A DNA stretch of 64,000 bases from Amphiura filiformis (GCF_039555335.1 NC_092641.1:30006848-30070847), one strand, 5' to 3'. Counted from the stretch's first letter, positions 41,260-53,764 are shown. Numbers and translations are program-made. The notes: generated from the letters alone by a model not told the origin.

Positions 41260-43130
41260 CTACTAGTAGGTATGTCACAGTGGCTGCACAATAATTCTGC
41301 TACACTGTGCATGCAAGCATAACAGTGAATTGAAAAGGGCGCGCTTCAAATTTGGCCAATTTTAGAAAACATACATGTCATTAAATGAATTTCTCCATAT
41401 GCTTCATTTATCCAAATTGTTTAAAATTTTAATATATGGTGTGTGAAGCCTTTCCGAGGCTAACATCGGGTCCTTAAAATTAAAAATTGTTTTGTTTAAG
41501 AGTTACTGACTGTTTTTATGGATTTTTGAAGATCGCTCATAAATCAGTAAATATAGGCCTATTGAAGTAAAGGAACTACCACCATTTAGCTGAAATACTA
41601 ATCTTTCTTAGCATGTAAATTAATTCCGTCGACAACGAATGAAACACTTCCCTAAAACTAGTTGAAGCAAAACATTAATCAATGATATTTTTAGGGAGTA
41701 ATTTTCCAAACCACAATAGCACTAAGCCATTGTGTGTGTCCAAGGCCATACTATGTTTGTATACGCGGTACAGTAAAATAGCTATTGCTTTTACTGATTG
41801 TCCTCCCTTGTTAATCCAGATGACAAAATGTTAATTTAAAGTCTCATTGCAACTGAATTTTAATTTTTACTTTTCGGACTTGGCTTTGAGTAATGGTAAC
41901 ACATACCATGTTTACAGTAAAAATTAAAATGATATTCTAGACACCGTCAAAATGTCAAACTTTTTATTTTTTTGTATTGTTTTTAAATAATTAACTGCAG
42001 TTCATTTATTCAACCTCATAACAGGATCATACTTAAATTTATGATGAATGAACAGACGTTCATTAAATATTGAAAAAAAAAACCTAAAATTACTCATGCC
42101 TAATTTGCATAATAAAATCATAAATACATAATTAGCTGTAATTACCTAATTTGCATAATTAATTACTTTTTGTGTATTTTTGTTATCAATTGAAAGAACT
42201 TTGCATACATATGTGTGCAAAAAAACCCGCACCTTTATATCATGTACGGTTTTCTATTGGCATCAATTTTGCATATTAATTAGCTGAACTTAGTCATTTT
42301 TTGAGATATAATTTGTCTGCAGATTGGCCGAAATTGCTAAAATAGTATATTTGTTTAATTTATTATGAATATTCAATGATAGATTTTTAATTTTGTTTTC
42401 TGTAACGAAGTCAGGAAAGATAGGCATTTAACATGTGATATTTATATTAACGCTGCTTTTTCAAGCAAGCGTCCAAATATACCTTCAAAATCTCGAAATG
42501 TGCCAATTTTGTCATTACAGCCATTTGTGGCAGGATTTCATTCCATCTACGAGCATCTTTAAATTGACACTACGTCACAATGCATTGACCGATTTCAATT
42601 CTGTTTTTTTTTTTTTGATGCTTTAATAAAGCTCAATAATGTAGGAACATTAAATAACGTGTTTCTGCTGCGATTATTTTTGAGGTGATATGCCTAAATT
42701 ACTACTGTAATTTTATTATATATTATAATTATATTATTATGAGCACAATATGATATTGAAATATAAACAGTAATGTTGATCTGATAAATAGTTTCAGATA
42801 TTTATTACTTTTATTTCAATTATACTTATATTTACACATTCTTTTGATCACTCAATAATAATTATCAAGATCTTAGTTTATATAATTAACATAATTTTGG
42901 TTTTAGTGTTTTCATGCACGATTAATTTCAGAATTTTTATGGTTTAGAAATTCAACTATATGATTATTTCCAACTTCGATGACACCTCTGTCACAAAGAG
43001 GTATTAGAGTGAATTGATGAGACAATTGCCCTGTTCAATTATGATAGCAAATCAGTGCTATTTCGCAAATGCATTTAGACCACAAATTAAACCTCCTCTG
43101 GCAGTGAATGGAATTTGCCCAGCGTAACAT
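41260..43130. other. no recognised gene
   Basis: Very AT-rich intergenic DNA downstream of the apextrin-like gene; TTTGCATAAT-type phrases recur at 42100-42280, otherwise nothing identifiable. Confidence 0.4.
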
Positions 43131-43139
43131 CACGAGGTG

Positions 43140-43392
43140 CATGGCCGTTCCTAGGGATTTTGCCGCCCTAGGCAAAGCCTCTCCCTGCCGCCCCACTAAA
43201 GCATACCAAAAAAGTGGGTTACCCCCTTGAAAACTAATCAGTTTTGACGTATTTATTTTCCTTTTATCCGCCCTCATTTTTTCTTCCCTTTTCTTCCTCC
43301 ATTCCTTTTTTTCTTCCGCCCTTTTTTGCGCCCCTCTGCGTTTGGCGCCCTAGGCGACCGCCTTACCTGGCCTAATGGTCGGAACGGCCCTG
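43140..43392. mobile_element. 253 bp hAT-like MITE
   Basis: Ends CATGGCCGTTCC and (inverted) CAGGGCCGTTCC, flanked by ACGAGGTG at 43132-43139 and 43393-43400, an 8 bp duplication. The interior has CCGCCCTAGGC / GCCCTAGGCGACC and runs of TTTTTCTTCC. Non-coding. Confidence 0.85.
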
Positions 43393-43399
43393 ACGAGGT

Positions 43400-44140
43400 G
43401 TCACCGTAGCGGGAACGAATTATAGAGGTTATTTACTAAATTACTTACTTTTAGGATAATTAATTGATGATCGCTAATAATGATATCCTTTCCAATCTAA
43501 TTTTATTATCATGATTATTTGGAGATTTATTTGGAAACTTTTAATTTATTTTTGATAAATCATAATTTAAAAGGTATTTCAATTTGTTATTATACAAAGT
43601 AAGATGACATCAATAAAATACTACTACTGGTGAGAGCAAACCTAACTCTTTTTGTAGTTGTACTGTCCCTAGCCCTGGTCAACTCCGTCAACTATAACTC
43701 ATTCACCCGTTAACACAACCCAGTCTCAACCCATTTTACAAGCGGTCTTAAAATGATCATATTGAGCATTTTAGTGCACAAATGTAGCGCACTCGTGCGT
43801 GGGTGACGGGCTGAGGGGATTATCTTGTAGGGCTACTTTATTATCATATGAAAGGATGGCATTATAATAACAATAGGCGTTGAGTCAGGTTTGAACGTTT
43901 TGTAAGTAACAGTTTAACGTACTGTATTTCAAATATCATGTGCCTTTCCAAACAACATTCATTCCAAAGTGCAAGATTTGAAACGAAGAAAAAAGTACCT
44001 TTAAAGTACAAATAAAGTACAATGACCAGAAAAGTGCATTTAAATTCCACTAAAGATGTATATTGAATTAATTAATAAACACGTAATAAGTAGACATTAC
44101 AATCACATTATACCGCCCTCTCCCTGAAACAGGATAAATA
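43400..44140. other. no recognised feature
   Basis: AT-rich intergenic sequence. Confidence 0.4.
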
Positions 44141-44145
44141 TTGTA

Positions 44146-44814
44146 GTTAAGGGCTGGGGTATGAACGTTTGGACGGTATTTATTTTGGGACATTAGAGCA
44201 CATCAGACATATCGAATTGCATTCTGAATACGAAGAATGTCATTCTGATATCAAATAATTTTGATTTTTTGAAATTCGCAATTTAATACACATTTTATGG
44301 CAAATCATTAAAATTGATATTTTGATATTTAACAGTACTTGAAGTGAACTTTATAAATCTGATGATTCATACTTAAAGTGTATGTAGGTGGGATGAAATG
44401 CCGACGATCAATTGAAAATTTTGACCTTTCGTATTGAACATATGGATTTTTTTTTCCCAAAACACCAAAAAAAAATTAGGTCTTTTGGGAAAAAATCCAT
44501 ATCTTCAACATGAAAGGTCAAAATTTTCAATTGACCGTCGGCTTTTCCTCCTGCTACATACACTTTAAGAATATATCATTAGATTTATATAATTCACTTC
44601 GAGGACTGTTATATATCAAAAATTTGAAAAATATCAAATTTTTATAATTTGTCATAAAATTTGTATTATATTGTGATTTTCAAAAATGAAAATTATTTGA
44701 TATCAGAAAGACATGCTTCGTATTCAGAATGCAATTCGATAGGTCTGAGGTGCTCTCATGTCGCAAAAAAAATACTGTCGAAACGCAATAAACGCTCATT
44801 TTAGATCCCTTAAC
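44146..44814. mobile_element. ~670 bp foldback element
   Basis: Almost the whole element is one palindrome with arms of about 310-330 bp: GTTAAGGG...GACATTAGAGCAC on the left against GTGCTCTCATGTC...CCCTTAAC on the right, and a centre of TTTTTTTTTCCC / GGGAAAAAATCC. A truncated relative lies at 50370-50500 (GCTGGGATGAAAAGCC, CTTCGAGGACTGTT). Confidence 0.85.
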
Positions 44815-45164
44815 TTGCTCCAAAAATGACTTCTCGGGACAATTGCGGACAAATAAAGCACACAACGAAATTCAATGTTACACACCTAGGCGCATGACCC
44901 ATATAAGTTTAATTTGGTGTAAAACTGGTCGAAGAAGATGCCCACTGCAATTGGTCCAAGTCTAATTTCACATCTAGATCAAAATGTCAATGCCGGGAAG
45001 TATGAATACAAGTACAACCCCGGGAGTACAACATACCCCAGCTGTGCACTTAGCTTGCACCCCTGGCTAGGCCACTACCCATCGACTTTGAAGATGGTGG
45101 GTCTTTGAGAGCTGATGGCGTAATAGTAAAAGGGGGTCTTTTGCAGCGGCGAATGGTAAAAAAA

Positions 45165-45858
45165 TGAATGAAGAAAGAAAGAAAGAAAGAAAGAAAGGAA
45201 GAAACAAAAAGAAAAAAGCAAGAACGCATGAAATAAAAGGATAGAAACAAAACGAAAGCAAAGAAAGAATTAGAAAGAAAGGCAATAAAAAAAGAAACCA
45301 AAGAAAGAATGAAAGAAACGAACGAAAGAAAGGACGACACAAAAAGAAAAAAGAACGAACGAAATAAAAGGAAAGAAACAATTAGAAATAAAAGAAACAA
45401 TTAGAAAGAAAGAAAATAAGAAAAAGAAAGAAAAAAAGAGACAGAAAGAACGAACGAAATGAAAAGAAAAAAAGAAAGAACGAAAGGAAGAAACAAACAG
45501 AAAAAGGAAAGAACGAAAAAAATAAAAGGAAAGAAACAAAACGAAAGAAATGAAAGAATTAGAAAGAAAGGAACTAAGAAAGAAAGAAAGAACGAAAGAA
45601 AGAACGAAGTAAAGAAACAAAACGAACGAAAGAAAGAATTAAAGAAAAAAAGGACGACACAAAAAGAAAAAAAGAACGAACGAAATAAAAGTAAAGAAAC
45701 AATTAGAAAGAAAAGAAACAATTAGAAAGAAAGAAAATAAGAAAAGAAAGAAAGAAAGAAGATTGAAAGAAAGAAAGAAAGAGAAAGGAAAGAAAGAAGA
45801 TTGAAACAAAGAAAGAAAGAAAATCAATAAAAGGAAAAATAAGAAAAAAGAAAGGAAG
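45165..45858. repeat. ~690 bp polypurine (GAAA)n tract
   Basis: On the plus strand almost pure A and G (GAAAGAAAGAAAGAAAG with ACGAACG and ATTAGAAAG interruptions). Long frames on both strands here are low-complexity artefacts. Confidence 0.95.
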
Positions 45859-45869
45859 CAGTCACTAAT

Positions 45870-47005
45870 AACAGCTCTACATAATTATACAACGTTAGAT
45901 TTTCAACAGGGTTTTCATATTGTTATGGTGAAGCATGAATCATGCTTTCATGACTATGATTGAAGCAGTTCAGTTCTGTGCGGAAGTGAATGGTTAATTC
46001 GATCAGAACGGTTCCTTCACTTCACTCATTGCACACTCTCACTCAAAATACAACCTACTGGAAAAATTACCCGACTACTGTATACTCTGTTGGTATAATT
46101 ATGGCAAATTTTCTTTCTTTTCACTTCATATTATATTTGAAGATTGTTTTGCGTTAATAAAAAGCAAAATACATTGTTGGATACGGGTACAAACGTTAAT
46201 TTTAAGCAGTCGCATACATATCGTATTCTAAGGTCAATGGTTCAGGTAAGTTAAAAACTTTTGTCTTCTTATTTTTATATATAGACGAATCCAATTTCAC
46301 GCATTCCTGCTCCTCAATGGCAGCCATTAGCCGCGACGGGTACCCAATTATCCCACCTAAAATGTGGGATGATGCGTCCTTGAAGGGTATTATAAACTGC
46401 ATTCTATCACCCGTGTAACACGTAGACAAAAATGATGACAGTTTACAACACAAAAGAATCTAAACGGCATCGAATTTTAAACGGGTTTAATCCACCCAAT
46501 TGGGTACTCACAACACCTGTTTGGTGCATGCGGGTACCCAAATATGGCCGACCAAATCCTGACCATGACTTGGCTCGTTGGATTCGTCTATTTGTCCGAA
46601 TCTAAAATATTCAATTTTTTTTGGCACACAATTATGGGCTGGGCTTAGGAATACAACTTACATTTGAAAATTGGGTTCCTAAAACATTCCCCTGAAAATT
46701 TCGAAAATGAAGGTCCTTTCTTTCATGGGCACAAATAATGTCAGTTATTTACGTTTTGGACCATTATAATTGCAATACGACATGCATGGCTTATATATAA
46801 AACGGGTCTTCAGTATATAGCCTAATACTTCACGAGCAACGGGGTTGAACCTGATAGGTCTACTGCGCGGGCTCTACTTCGAATGACTGAATGACTTTCC
46901 TGTACTAATTACTATGTAGAATAATTTGATGATCCCACACACCAGAGACCACAGACCCTACTCCTTGTTTCCAAATATTAAAAAAATACAGCGCGCGCTA
47001 TTTTT

Positions 47006-47036
<31 letters not shown>

Positions 47037-47690
47037 CTAAAAACATTTTATCCTCTTTTGCCAAATGAAACATAATAGCTAAATCGTAATCCTTTTATTA
47101 GTTCTAACTGGCAATAAAAATCAAATTTTAATAGTTATTCAATTCGATGGAACGGCCAAAAACAAGCAATTTTGTATGATTTCTTATATACATTATTGTT
47201 GTCACAAATTTAAAGACTTGGCACCAGTCTAATCATTTCAATTTTGGAGTATAGGCTATGAGTTTGCTCATAAATTTTAGTTTTTATGTTAATTTCGATA
47301 ATTGGTTACAAAGGATATTAGAAAATGTGTTTTCCAAAAATTAGACATCATAACCTGATATTAGTCTTATTTGGGCTTGATTATCACAGCATATGAAAAC
47401 ACTATGAAATAGTAAAAACGCATGTTTTTGGCCCTTGTTTACGTTACATGTGTAACAATTTGACAATACTAAAATTGGACTCTTATTGCCATTTAGAACT
47501 AACAAAAGGATTGAGATTTAGCATTGTAATTAGCAAGCCCTTTTTGGGAAGTCATTCAGATTATCGGAAGTAATTAATCAATGACACTAATATCAAATTT
47601 GCATTTGCACCGCATAATATAGATCACTCATTCATTCATGAAAGATTTAAAACATGAGAAAATAATACAGCAGTATTTTGTACTGAATGG
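45870..47690. other. no recognised gene
   Basis: Intergenic. An 83-codon minus frame at 46202-46453 has no recognisable domain. A poly-T plus (ATT)n run lies at 47000-47035. Confidence 0.4.
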
Positions 47691-47694
47691 GCAT

Positions 47695-47860
47695 GGGCCA
47701 GTATTCCAGTTGAAATCCATACACCCCCTGTGGAACACATGATCTGAATCTCCCACACAGGGGACGTAGATTTCAAATGGAGTCACCCATTCTGGTAACA
47801 CCATTTCAAATTCATACTCCTTGTATGCTGTAAAGTCATGTCTTCAGTATAGTATATAGG
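47695..47860. repeat. MITE-like pair with TTGAAATCCATACACCCCCT
   Basis: GTTGAAATCCATACACCCCCTGTGG is here described by its core, which is followed about 40 bp later by the inverse-type CACACAGGGGACGTAGATTT. The flanking TTTCAAATGGAGTCACCCAT recurs at 55240. Confidence 0.5.
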
Positions 47861-47875
47861 AGGTGTCAGTGGCGT

Positions 47876-48205
47876 ACCGTGGCCGCTCCTACCCCGGGGG
47901 CTGAAGAAAATTCAATTTTGCCGCCCCTTCCTCAACAGCCCGAAAAGGTTGACCAATTTTTTCCCGTGGTTTGAAAAAGTAAAGAGCAAAAAAAAAAAGA
48001 AAAGGATTATAGGCTAGCGCAACACATTTTGCTGTATAGTACAATTTTTTCAAAATGTTTTATACTTTTTCGAATTTTCCCCTTTTTTCCTTACTAATTC
48101 TTTTTTGCCGCCCCTTCTTCTTCCGCCGCCCCTTCTTCTTCCGCCGCCCCTTCGTTTTGGCCGCCCCCAAAGGCCCCCCCCCCAAAAAAAAATACGCGCA
48201 TGGGT
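47876..48205. mobile_element. diverged relative of the 19690-20104 element
   Basis: Starts CAGTGGCGTACC and contains TGGTTTGAAAAAGTAAAGAG followed by an A-rich run and GATTATAGG, the same order as in 19790-19870. The right half is CCGCCCCTTCTTCTT repeats. The right end is unclear. Confidence 0.6.
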
Positions 48206-48317
48206 GTATAGATTTCAACTGATGAAATAAAAAATATCAAAAGTCAACAGTGACGGTAAATAATCATCTATTTCTACAATAATTTGTGCTTTGCTTATAC
48301 TTTAGGTATTACTAACC

Positions 48318-48765
48318 CCCGGGGTGGGGCACTCGAATTTGGAAGTAATGTGCGGACAGCAGTTCGAAACTAGGGGTGTTCCGGTGAGAGCCTAAACACG
48401 GTAAAAGGGGGATCTTTTAGTGATAAGCCCCCCAAAAAAAAAAAAAAGGGGGTCTTTCCGTGAGACTGGGGAAAATCTTACCACAACAGGGGGGCATTCA
48501 GTGAGACTGGGAAAACTTTTGGGTCAAGATGTAAAATGTGAAAAAAAAATTGAGGAAAAATAATGAAAAACACGGGGTTATTCAATGAGAGATTATCAGA
48601 AATTTTCCCAAAATTTTTTGGTGACAGAAAAACAAGCATGGGTCATTGGGTGAGAGGGAGTCCAGTGAAATAAAAAAGGAGGTCATTGGGTGAGAGGCAA
48701 AAATAGAGGTCAATGTGGCCGCACATCCCCGTTACCCATTTTTAGTGAGTGCCCCCACGGGCACA
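48318..48765. repeat. inverted copy of the CTCACTGAATGACC family
   Basis: CCCCCGGGGTGGGGCACTC to GTGGCCGCACATCCCCGTTAC, with internal GTCATTGGGTGAGAG units; the reverse of 39715-40255. Confidence 0.75.
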
Positions 48766-48980
48766 CTAATTATACCAACCTGGACAATAAATGACTCTTA
48801 AACCATGTAAAAAGTAAACTTCAAAAATGTACCAATACTTTATGCATATGGTACGAGCACCCATTTTCTACAGGCATGTATATATTATAATTTATATCTC
48901 TCAATATAAAAGCAAATAAAAATTTATTTTTTTTATAAATTGAACAACGCCAAAAGATATCACATTAAAGCAGCTAGTAT

Positions 48981-49266
48981 ACAGACTTTTTATTGTACGT
49001 AAAATATTGTATGTACAATATGTACGTTATTTAATCTATTGCCATTCTATTTCCAGTAATGTTTAAGTTCTAACGAATGTTTGATGACATAAAATCGACG
49101 TATATTTCTACTAGATATTACATGTAACATATTATCGATTTTTCGTCATCAAACATTCGTTAGAACTTAAACATTACTGGAAATGGAATGGCAATAGATT
49201 TAATAACGTACATATTGTAGGCCTACATATACATACAATATTGTACGTACAATACTCGGAGTCTGT
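48981..49266. mobile_element. 286 bp foldback MITE
   Basis: ACAGACTTTTTATTGTACG at the left and (inverted) ACAGACTCCGAGTATTGTACG-type text at the right. The inner 80 bp arms, including AACATTCGTTAGAACTTAAA, are nearly identical and enclose a loop of about 45 bp. Confidence 0.85.
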
Positions 49267-49274
49267 GGAGCGCT

Positions 49275-50045
49275 TAATAATAATAAGTTGCGGTGCTATC
49301 AGAAACGTAATTGAAATTGAACATTGATTTTACTTCCGATTTTTTGCTGTTGTAATTTGTTGTTGTTGTTTTTTGCTTACGCCTAAGTTTACCGCCATGT
49401 TCCGTCCAGGTCTGTGGGAACGGTCAACATATAATTTGGAATTTTAAGGCGACTTGGACGGCAGGAAACATTTTATTTTTCAGTTTTATCCATTTAACTA
49501 AAAAAAACCTCCAGGATACTTCAACATTAATGCATATCATAAGCCGCATTTATATTTCCTACTGATTCATAATATCAAAAGAACCTTTTCCACTCTAAAG
49601 AGACATCATGCATGTGGGGTGGAAATCGGACACCCCTTATATGTGATGCGATCAAGCAAAATCAGTCGTAACTCGCAAATATTGATTATGAGATATAGCC
49701 AAACAAAGGATATATTTCTTTTTGTTTCCTCTTGTTTTGGAAACCCTTTAATTGCTCATATCTTTGGAACTGGTTGTGTTAAATTTCAATGGGGTTTCCT
49801 GAAAAATCTAGCTTTGTAAATGCTTTTTACTATCCTATAAGAAACTGAAAATTTAAAATTTCCGATTTCCGACTGATATTGGGCTCTCCTCCCGGCTCTA
49901 CCTCATAGAACCCATACAATTCTTCAAGTGTGTCGGCGTTATTTGTCTCAATATCTAATTGCAACAACGCTAGTTATCGTAATTATACCCTGCAACTCGC
50001 CTGAAAGTTGTATGGGAAGTGTTATTAGGCTGTTTTCAGTACTCA
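49275..50045. other. no recognised gene; upstream of the NXPE-family gene
   Basis: AT-rich. A 66-codon frame at 49619-49819 is unrecognised. Confidence 0.4.
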
Positions 50046-50048
50046 TTT

Positions 50049-50057
50049 TTATAAAGT
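50049..50057 (+). promoter_or_regulatory. possible TATA box of the NXPE-family gene
   Basis: TTATAAAGT lies about 55 bp upstream of the start codon. Alternatively the AATATCCAG|G at 50079 is a splice acceptor and the true promoter lies further upstream; the sequence does not decide. Confidence 0.3.
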
Positions 50058-50105
50058 TTTACACTCTTTTAATATCCAGGGACAGGTTATCTTCAAGATC
50101 TCATA

Positions 50106-50255
50106 ATGGTGGACACCAACCCACACAAGACGGGACTACGTAGGCACCTGAGTTTACGCCGTGTTGTTAGGGGATTCTACTGTGTATCTATTCTTATGTC
50201 TGCACTTCTACTCATCACAGTTTTTCAACTTTACATTGGAATTTATGAAGTACAG
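50106..50255 (+). CDS. NXPE-family gene, exon 1 (signal anchor)
   Basis: The ATG opens MVDTNPHKTGLRRHLSLRR and the transmembrane segment; donor GTACAG|GTACAA; phase 0. Confidence 0.75.
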
Positions 50256-53200
50256 GTACAAAAAGAAACTTAAATTATTACACAGTCGTGATGTTAGTAC
50301 GCGAAGTCAATTGTATCAATGTAATGATATGTACTTAATGTGTATGTACTAGTACATGAAGCTAGCTGGGATGAAAAGCCATCCATCATATGAAAATTTT
50401 GATCATTCGTATTGAAGATTATACTTCGAGGACTGTTCAGATTTAAATTCGATATGTCTGATGTGGTTTCATGTCCCACAAAAAATACTGTGCAATCTTT
50501 GTTATCTGATTCTTTAATCAGTAATCACGTTATATAAACACAACTCTTATTTCGTGTACTTAGGCCTAATTTAATATTCTTTTCCTCATACAGGGTGTAA
50601 ACCGGCACAAACACAGGAATTGGTTACGCAGCGTATTAGCCGACAACTTTGCCAGTGTCCAACATCACTACACTATCAAGGCGGCTAAAAACAACAAAGA
50701 ACCTAACGCACAACTGCTTCAGGCTACAAGTGCCAACTTCTCCTCTTTTAGAATAATAAATAAAAAACACCGTTACCAACTTTGTGATAATCTAGAAATA
50801 CTAATAGAAGCGCGGGATTCTTTGAACCAAATTAAAACACGTGGTGGCGACTTCATATTCGCTTGGTTAGAAGATGAAGAACGAGCCGCCAGCGTAGCTG
50901 CTGATGTTATTACGGATCATCAAAATGGTAATTACACGGCGAGGTTTACTTTACCCTGGAGTGGTGCATCAAAAGTATCCGTTCTACTGATCCATGCAAG
51001 TGAGACAATTTCCACTTTGAAAAGAGTCCGTGAGCTTTATCCTGCGAGGTTTACTTACAAAGGGGTGTATAGACATGGAACAAAGGAGGTCATAACCCCG
51101 TGTCATTTCTCAACTGATATGTATTTGTTACCAAATGAAACTGGTCATACCAATAATTTTTGCGACTATACCGACAGTAAAACCAAATTTCCATGGTTTT
51201 GTCTGAAACCAAAAGATTTTTCATGTGATGATTTGCATCTTCACGGAGCAGATCTGGAGAGAGCTAATCGCCATTTCAAACTCTTGAAATCAGAAAATGA
51301 AAGGCGAATTTACAAAAGAAAGTAAGTATGGCTGTGTAAACGATCCTTAGCAGAAAAGTCGACTGCAGATCCGTCGGATAACGCTTTTTCAATGGGAAAT
51401 GAACTTTGCTGCTTGGATGATGTCACGATGAGGTTAGCATTTATTCCGTATTGAAAAGCGTGTTCCGGCGGATCTGCACTCGACCGGCCTCTTAGTTTAT
51501 AGAACACTGGATCGGTAGCAACAGTTACACTGACAGCCATGTCGGATCCTTGTTCAGAATAAAAATTGCATCATCATGTCTGATATCATTTTCTCTGCAG
51601 TCTGGAATCCATCTTGGTGGAGAGTACTTTGATAACATAGTATACTAACATACACTGCAAATTAACTCTACAAACGTTAGTTCAAATATCAGCAATTTAT
51701 ATAATTGACGGAAATGTAATGGTTAAAATGTGCCCAACATTAACACTTTTAACAACGTAACATTTTTCCCTAAATACTTTTTTTTTTTAATTTGTTATCT
51801 TTTTAAGCACTTTTAGGATTAACATATCATGTAGTTTGACAGAAAAGATAATTGTTGCATTTTGTAGTCTTATTTCATTCATTTTGTTTACTTTTTTCTG
51901 CTTTCTGTAGACCTGGTTATATCAAAAGTTTTACAAGTGCGCAGATATACGTGGATTCATCAAGTAAGTGAATACATGTAATTATTTTTTTTAATTTACA
52001 CAACCTTGCAAACATTGGGTTATAATTTTAAAAAAACCTGCGTAACCTGGAGTTATTAACAACCTTACTTATCAAATTATGTTTTTACATTCTTCTAGAT
52101 GGTGTTAAATATAGCTGCAAAACATTTTATTTACTGCATATATTTAACAAATGGTGCTATCACTGCACTAAAATGATTGATATGATCATTTTAAAACCAG
52201 TTGTAAAATGATTCATATGATCTACTTTAGTGAGGTGACTAGGTTGCCTTTATCAGGCATGAGAGTGACTTTGCTTGAAAAAAGCTCAAGTAGAACAAAA
52301 TAAACTGAAAAACAGTGTGAAATTGCCAAAAAATACCCAAAATTTGGCTGAAGATAAGTAAAAATGTGTGAATTTGAAAAGTCAAAAAAAGAATTCAGTT
52401 GATCATTTGAAAAATCTCATGCCTGCCTGCTTTATAATATTGAAGTTTTGAAAGTGCATAATTAATTTTAATCATATTGTCATAACGAAATCAAGTCTAT
52501 ATTTTTAGTTGCACGGAATAAAGTTTTAACATTTTAACAATTAAAATTACAGAGATACGGACAGGCCATTCTGGGGCACCGACTATGAACTTGTTAGTAT
52601 CATCAAATTTGTGGTTTCATTCACTTTTGTTTACCCTTTACTCCAAACAGATCCAGAAGATATCTCAAGGTGCACATCTCTTGGCTCTATGTCATGTTCT
52701 GTTACTACACCACCAAAATTACCAAACATGGCTGCCGGTTTCTACTATCGTAACTTATGGTACTCAGCGACTTGTAAAAACCACAATAAACTAAGGAAAC
52801 CAAGAATACGGAGTTGTCTCTCCAACCGTAATATGTATTTTTTAGGAGATTCTACATTACGACAGTGGATGATCTACCTTACTGATAACATTTTAAACAA
52901 CACCATCAAAAAATCTACTGGAAATAAATACATTGGGCCCCATTTTGGTGTTGATAAAAAACACAATATCACCTTATTATACAGATTTCATGGGTTGCCA
53001 GTTCGAGTTCCCATGTTGGTCAATATGACAGACTTACAATACATTCCAAATATTATTGACAATATGCGTGGTGGCCCAAATGTTGTCGTTGTTCTCTCAC
53101 TTTGGGCTCATTTCACTAGCTCAACAATAGACTTTTACAGACACAGATGGCAAGCCATCAAATTATCACTTTTGAAATTTGTGACGAGATATCCAAGAAC

Positions 53201-53429
53201 TAAAATATTTGTCAAGAGTGCTAACACAAGAGAACCAAAGTTTGACCTTAGCAACTGGTATGCTTGGGAATTAGATCAAGTAATGCGACAGGAATTATCA
53301 TCCTTAAATTTTGTCACTATTATAGACACATGGGATATGACCATAGGTCATCACACTGGATATAATGTGCACCCTGCAAATGGGGTTGTCTCACAAGAAA
53401 TTTCTATGTGGCTTTCCTTCCTGTGCTGA
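50106..53429 (+). CDS. NXPE-family protein (neurexophilin and PC-esterase domain), 4 coding exons
   Basis: Spliced CDS 50106-50255, 50594-51321, 51911-51963 and 52651-53429, total 569 codons plus stop, with phases 0, 2, 1 consistent and all introns GT-AG. Residues 1-25 are basic and cytosolic. A hydrophobic signal anchor at about 24-46 (YCVSILMSALLLITVFQLYI) makes a type II membrane protein, as expected for Golgi/secretory NXPE proteins. The NXPE region follows, with YTARFTLPWSGASKVSVLLI. The C-terminal PC-esterase (SGNH-like) domain starts with FYYRNLWYSATC and FLGDSTLRQW: Gly376-Asp377-Ser378 is the nucleophile motif. It ends DTWDMTIGHHTGYNVHPAN, where the catalytic Asp and His would lie. 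Mammalian NXPE1 has been linked to sialic-acid O-acetylation; the substrate here is unknown. Length fits the family (about 550 aa). Confidence 0.9.
50594..51321 (+). CDS. NXPE-family gene, exon 2
   Basis: Acceptor CTCATACAG|GG, donor AGAAA|GTAAGT; 728 bp, leaves in phase 2. Encodes residues 51-292, the luminal stem and NXPE region, with C-terminal FPWFCLKPKDFSCDDLHLHG. Confidence 0.9.
51340..51560. repeat. small inverted repeat in NXPE intron 2
   Basis: GTCGACTGCAGATCCGTCGG at about 51358 is partly inverted at 51448-51490 (CCGGCGGATCTGCACTCGAC). Looks like a decayed MITE. Confidence 0.5.
51911..51963 (+). CDS. NXPE-family gene, exon 3 (53 bp)
   Basis: Acceptor CTTTCTGTAG|AC, donor TCATCAA|GTAAGT. 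Encodes PGYIKSFTSAQIYVDSS; its length repairs the frame between exons 2 and 4. Confidence 0.8.
51970..52645. other. NXPE intron 3, no feature recognised
   Basis: AT-rich intron. A second acceptor-like AATTACAG at 52552 would give the wrong frame for the esterase domain. Confidence 0.5.
52651..53429 (+). CDS. NXPE-family gene, exon 4 (PC-esterase domain)
   Basis: Acceptor CTCCAAACAG|AT. Encodes residues 311-569, including FLGDSTLRQW and the terminal HPANGVVSQEISMWLSFLC, with a TGA stop. Confidence 0.92.
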
Positions 53430-53582
53430 AGATTGCAAAAATGGAAAGTGCACTCTGTGGATGAGATTGACACATGGAATATGTTTAGTGATAACGTGCG
53501 GTAATACAGTACTCTCTCATCAGGAGTTTCTACTATGTAGTTCTGTTACAAAAATACTTCATTCAATTTGTATGACAACCCC

Positions 53583-53760
53583 ACAAACACAAAACGTTTT
53601 TAAAACGTTTTAACGAGGTTAGATTTTGGGTTTTGGTAAAAACGTTTATACATGTATGTCAGGTTGTATAAAGGTCATAAAAACGTTTTTAGAACTTTCT
53701 GTATGAAAACATACTTAAATTTTTTAAATGTCTAAATGTTATTGTAAAATGGTTTTTGCA
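53583..53760. repeat. AACGTTTT-family fragment
   Basis: Starts CACAAACACAAAACGTTTTT and carries a degenerate GTCAGGTTGTATAAAGGTCA; truncated on the right. Confidence 0.7.
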
Positions 53761-53764
53761 AACA

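Noticed and set aside
45050-45827. Several >100-codon frames on both strands, Phe/Leu/Ser- or Lys/Glu-rich
   Set aside because: Low-complexity translation of the (GAAA)n polypurine tract; no domain or splice support.
46202-46453. 83-codon minus frame as a small gene
   Set aside because: No recognisable domain or start context; composition is ordinary but unsupported.
52585-52794. Alternative exon frame starting at the acceptor-like AATTACAG (52552)
   Set aside because: Leads out of frame with the PC-esterase domain; the acceptor at 52650 restores phase.
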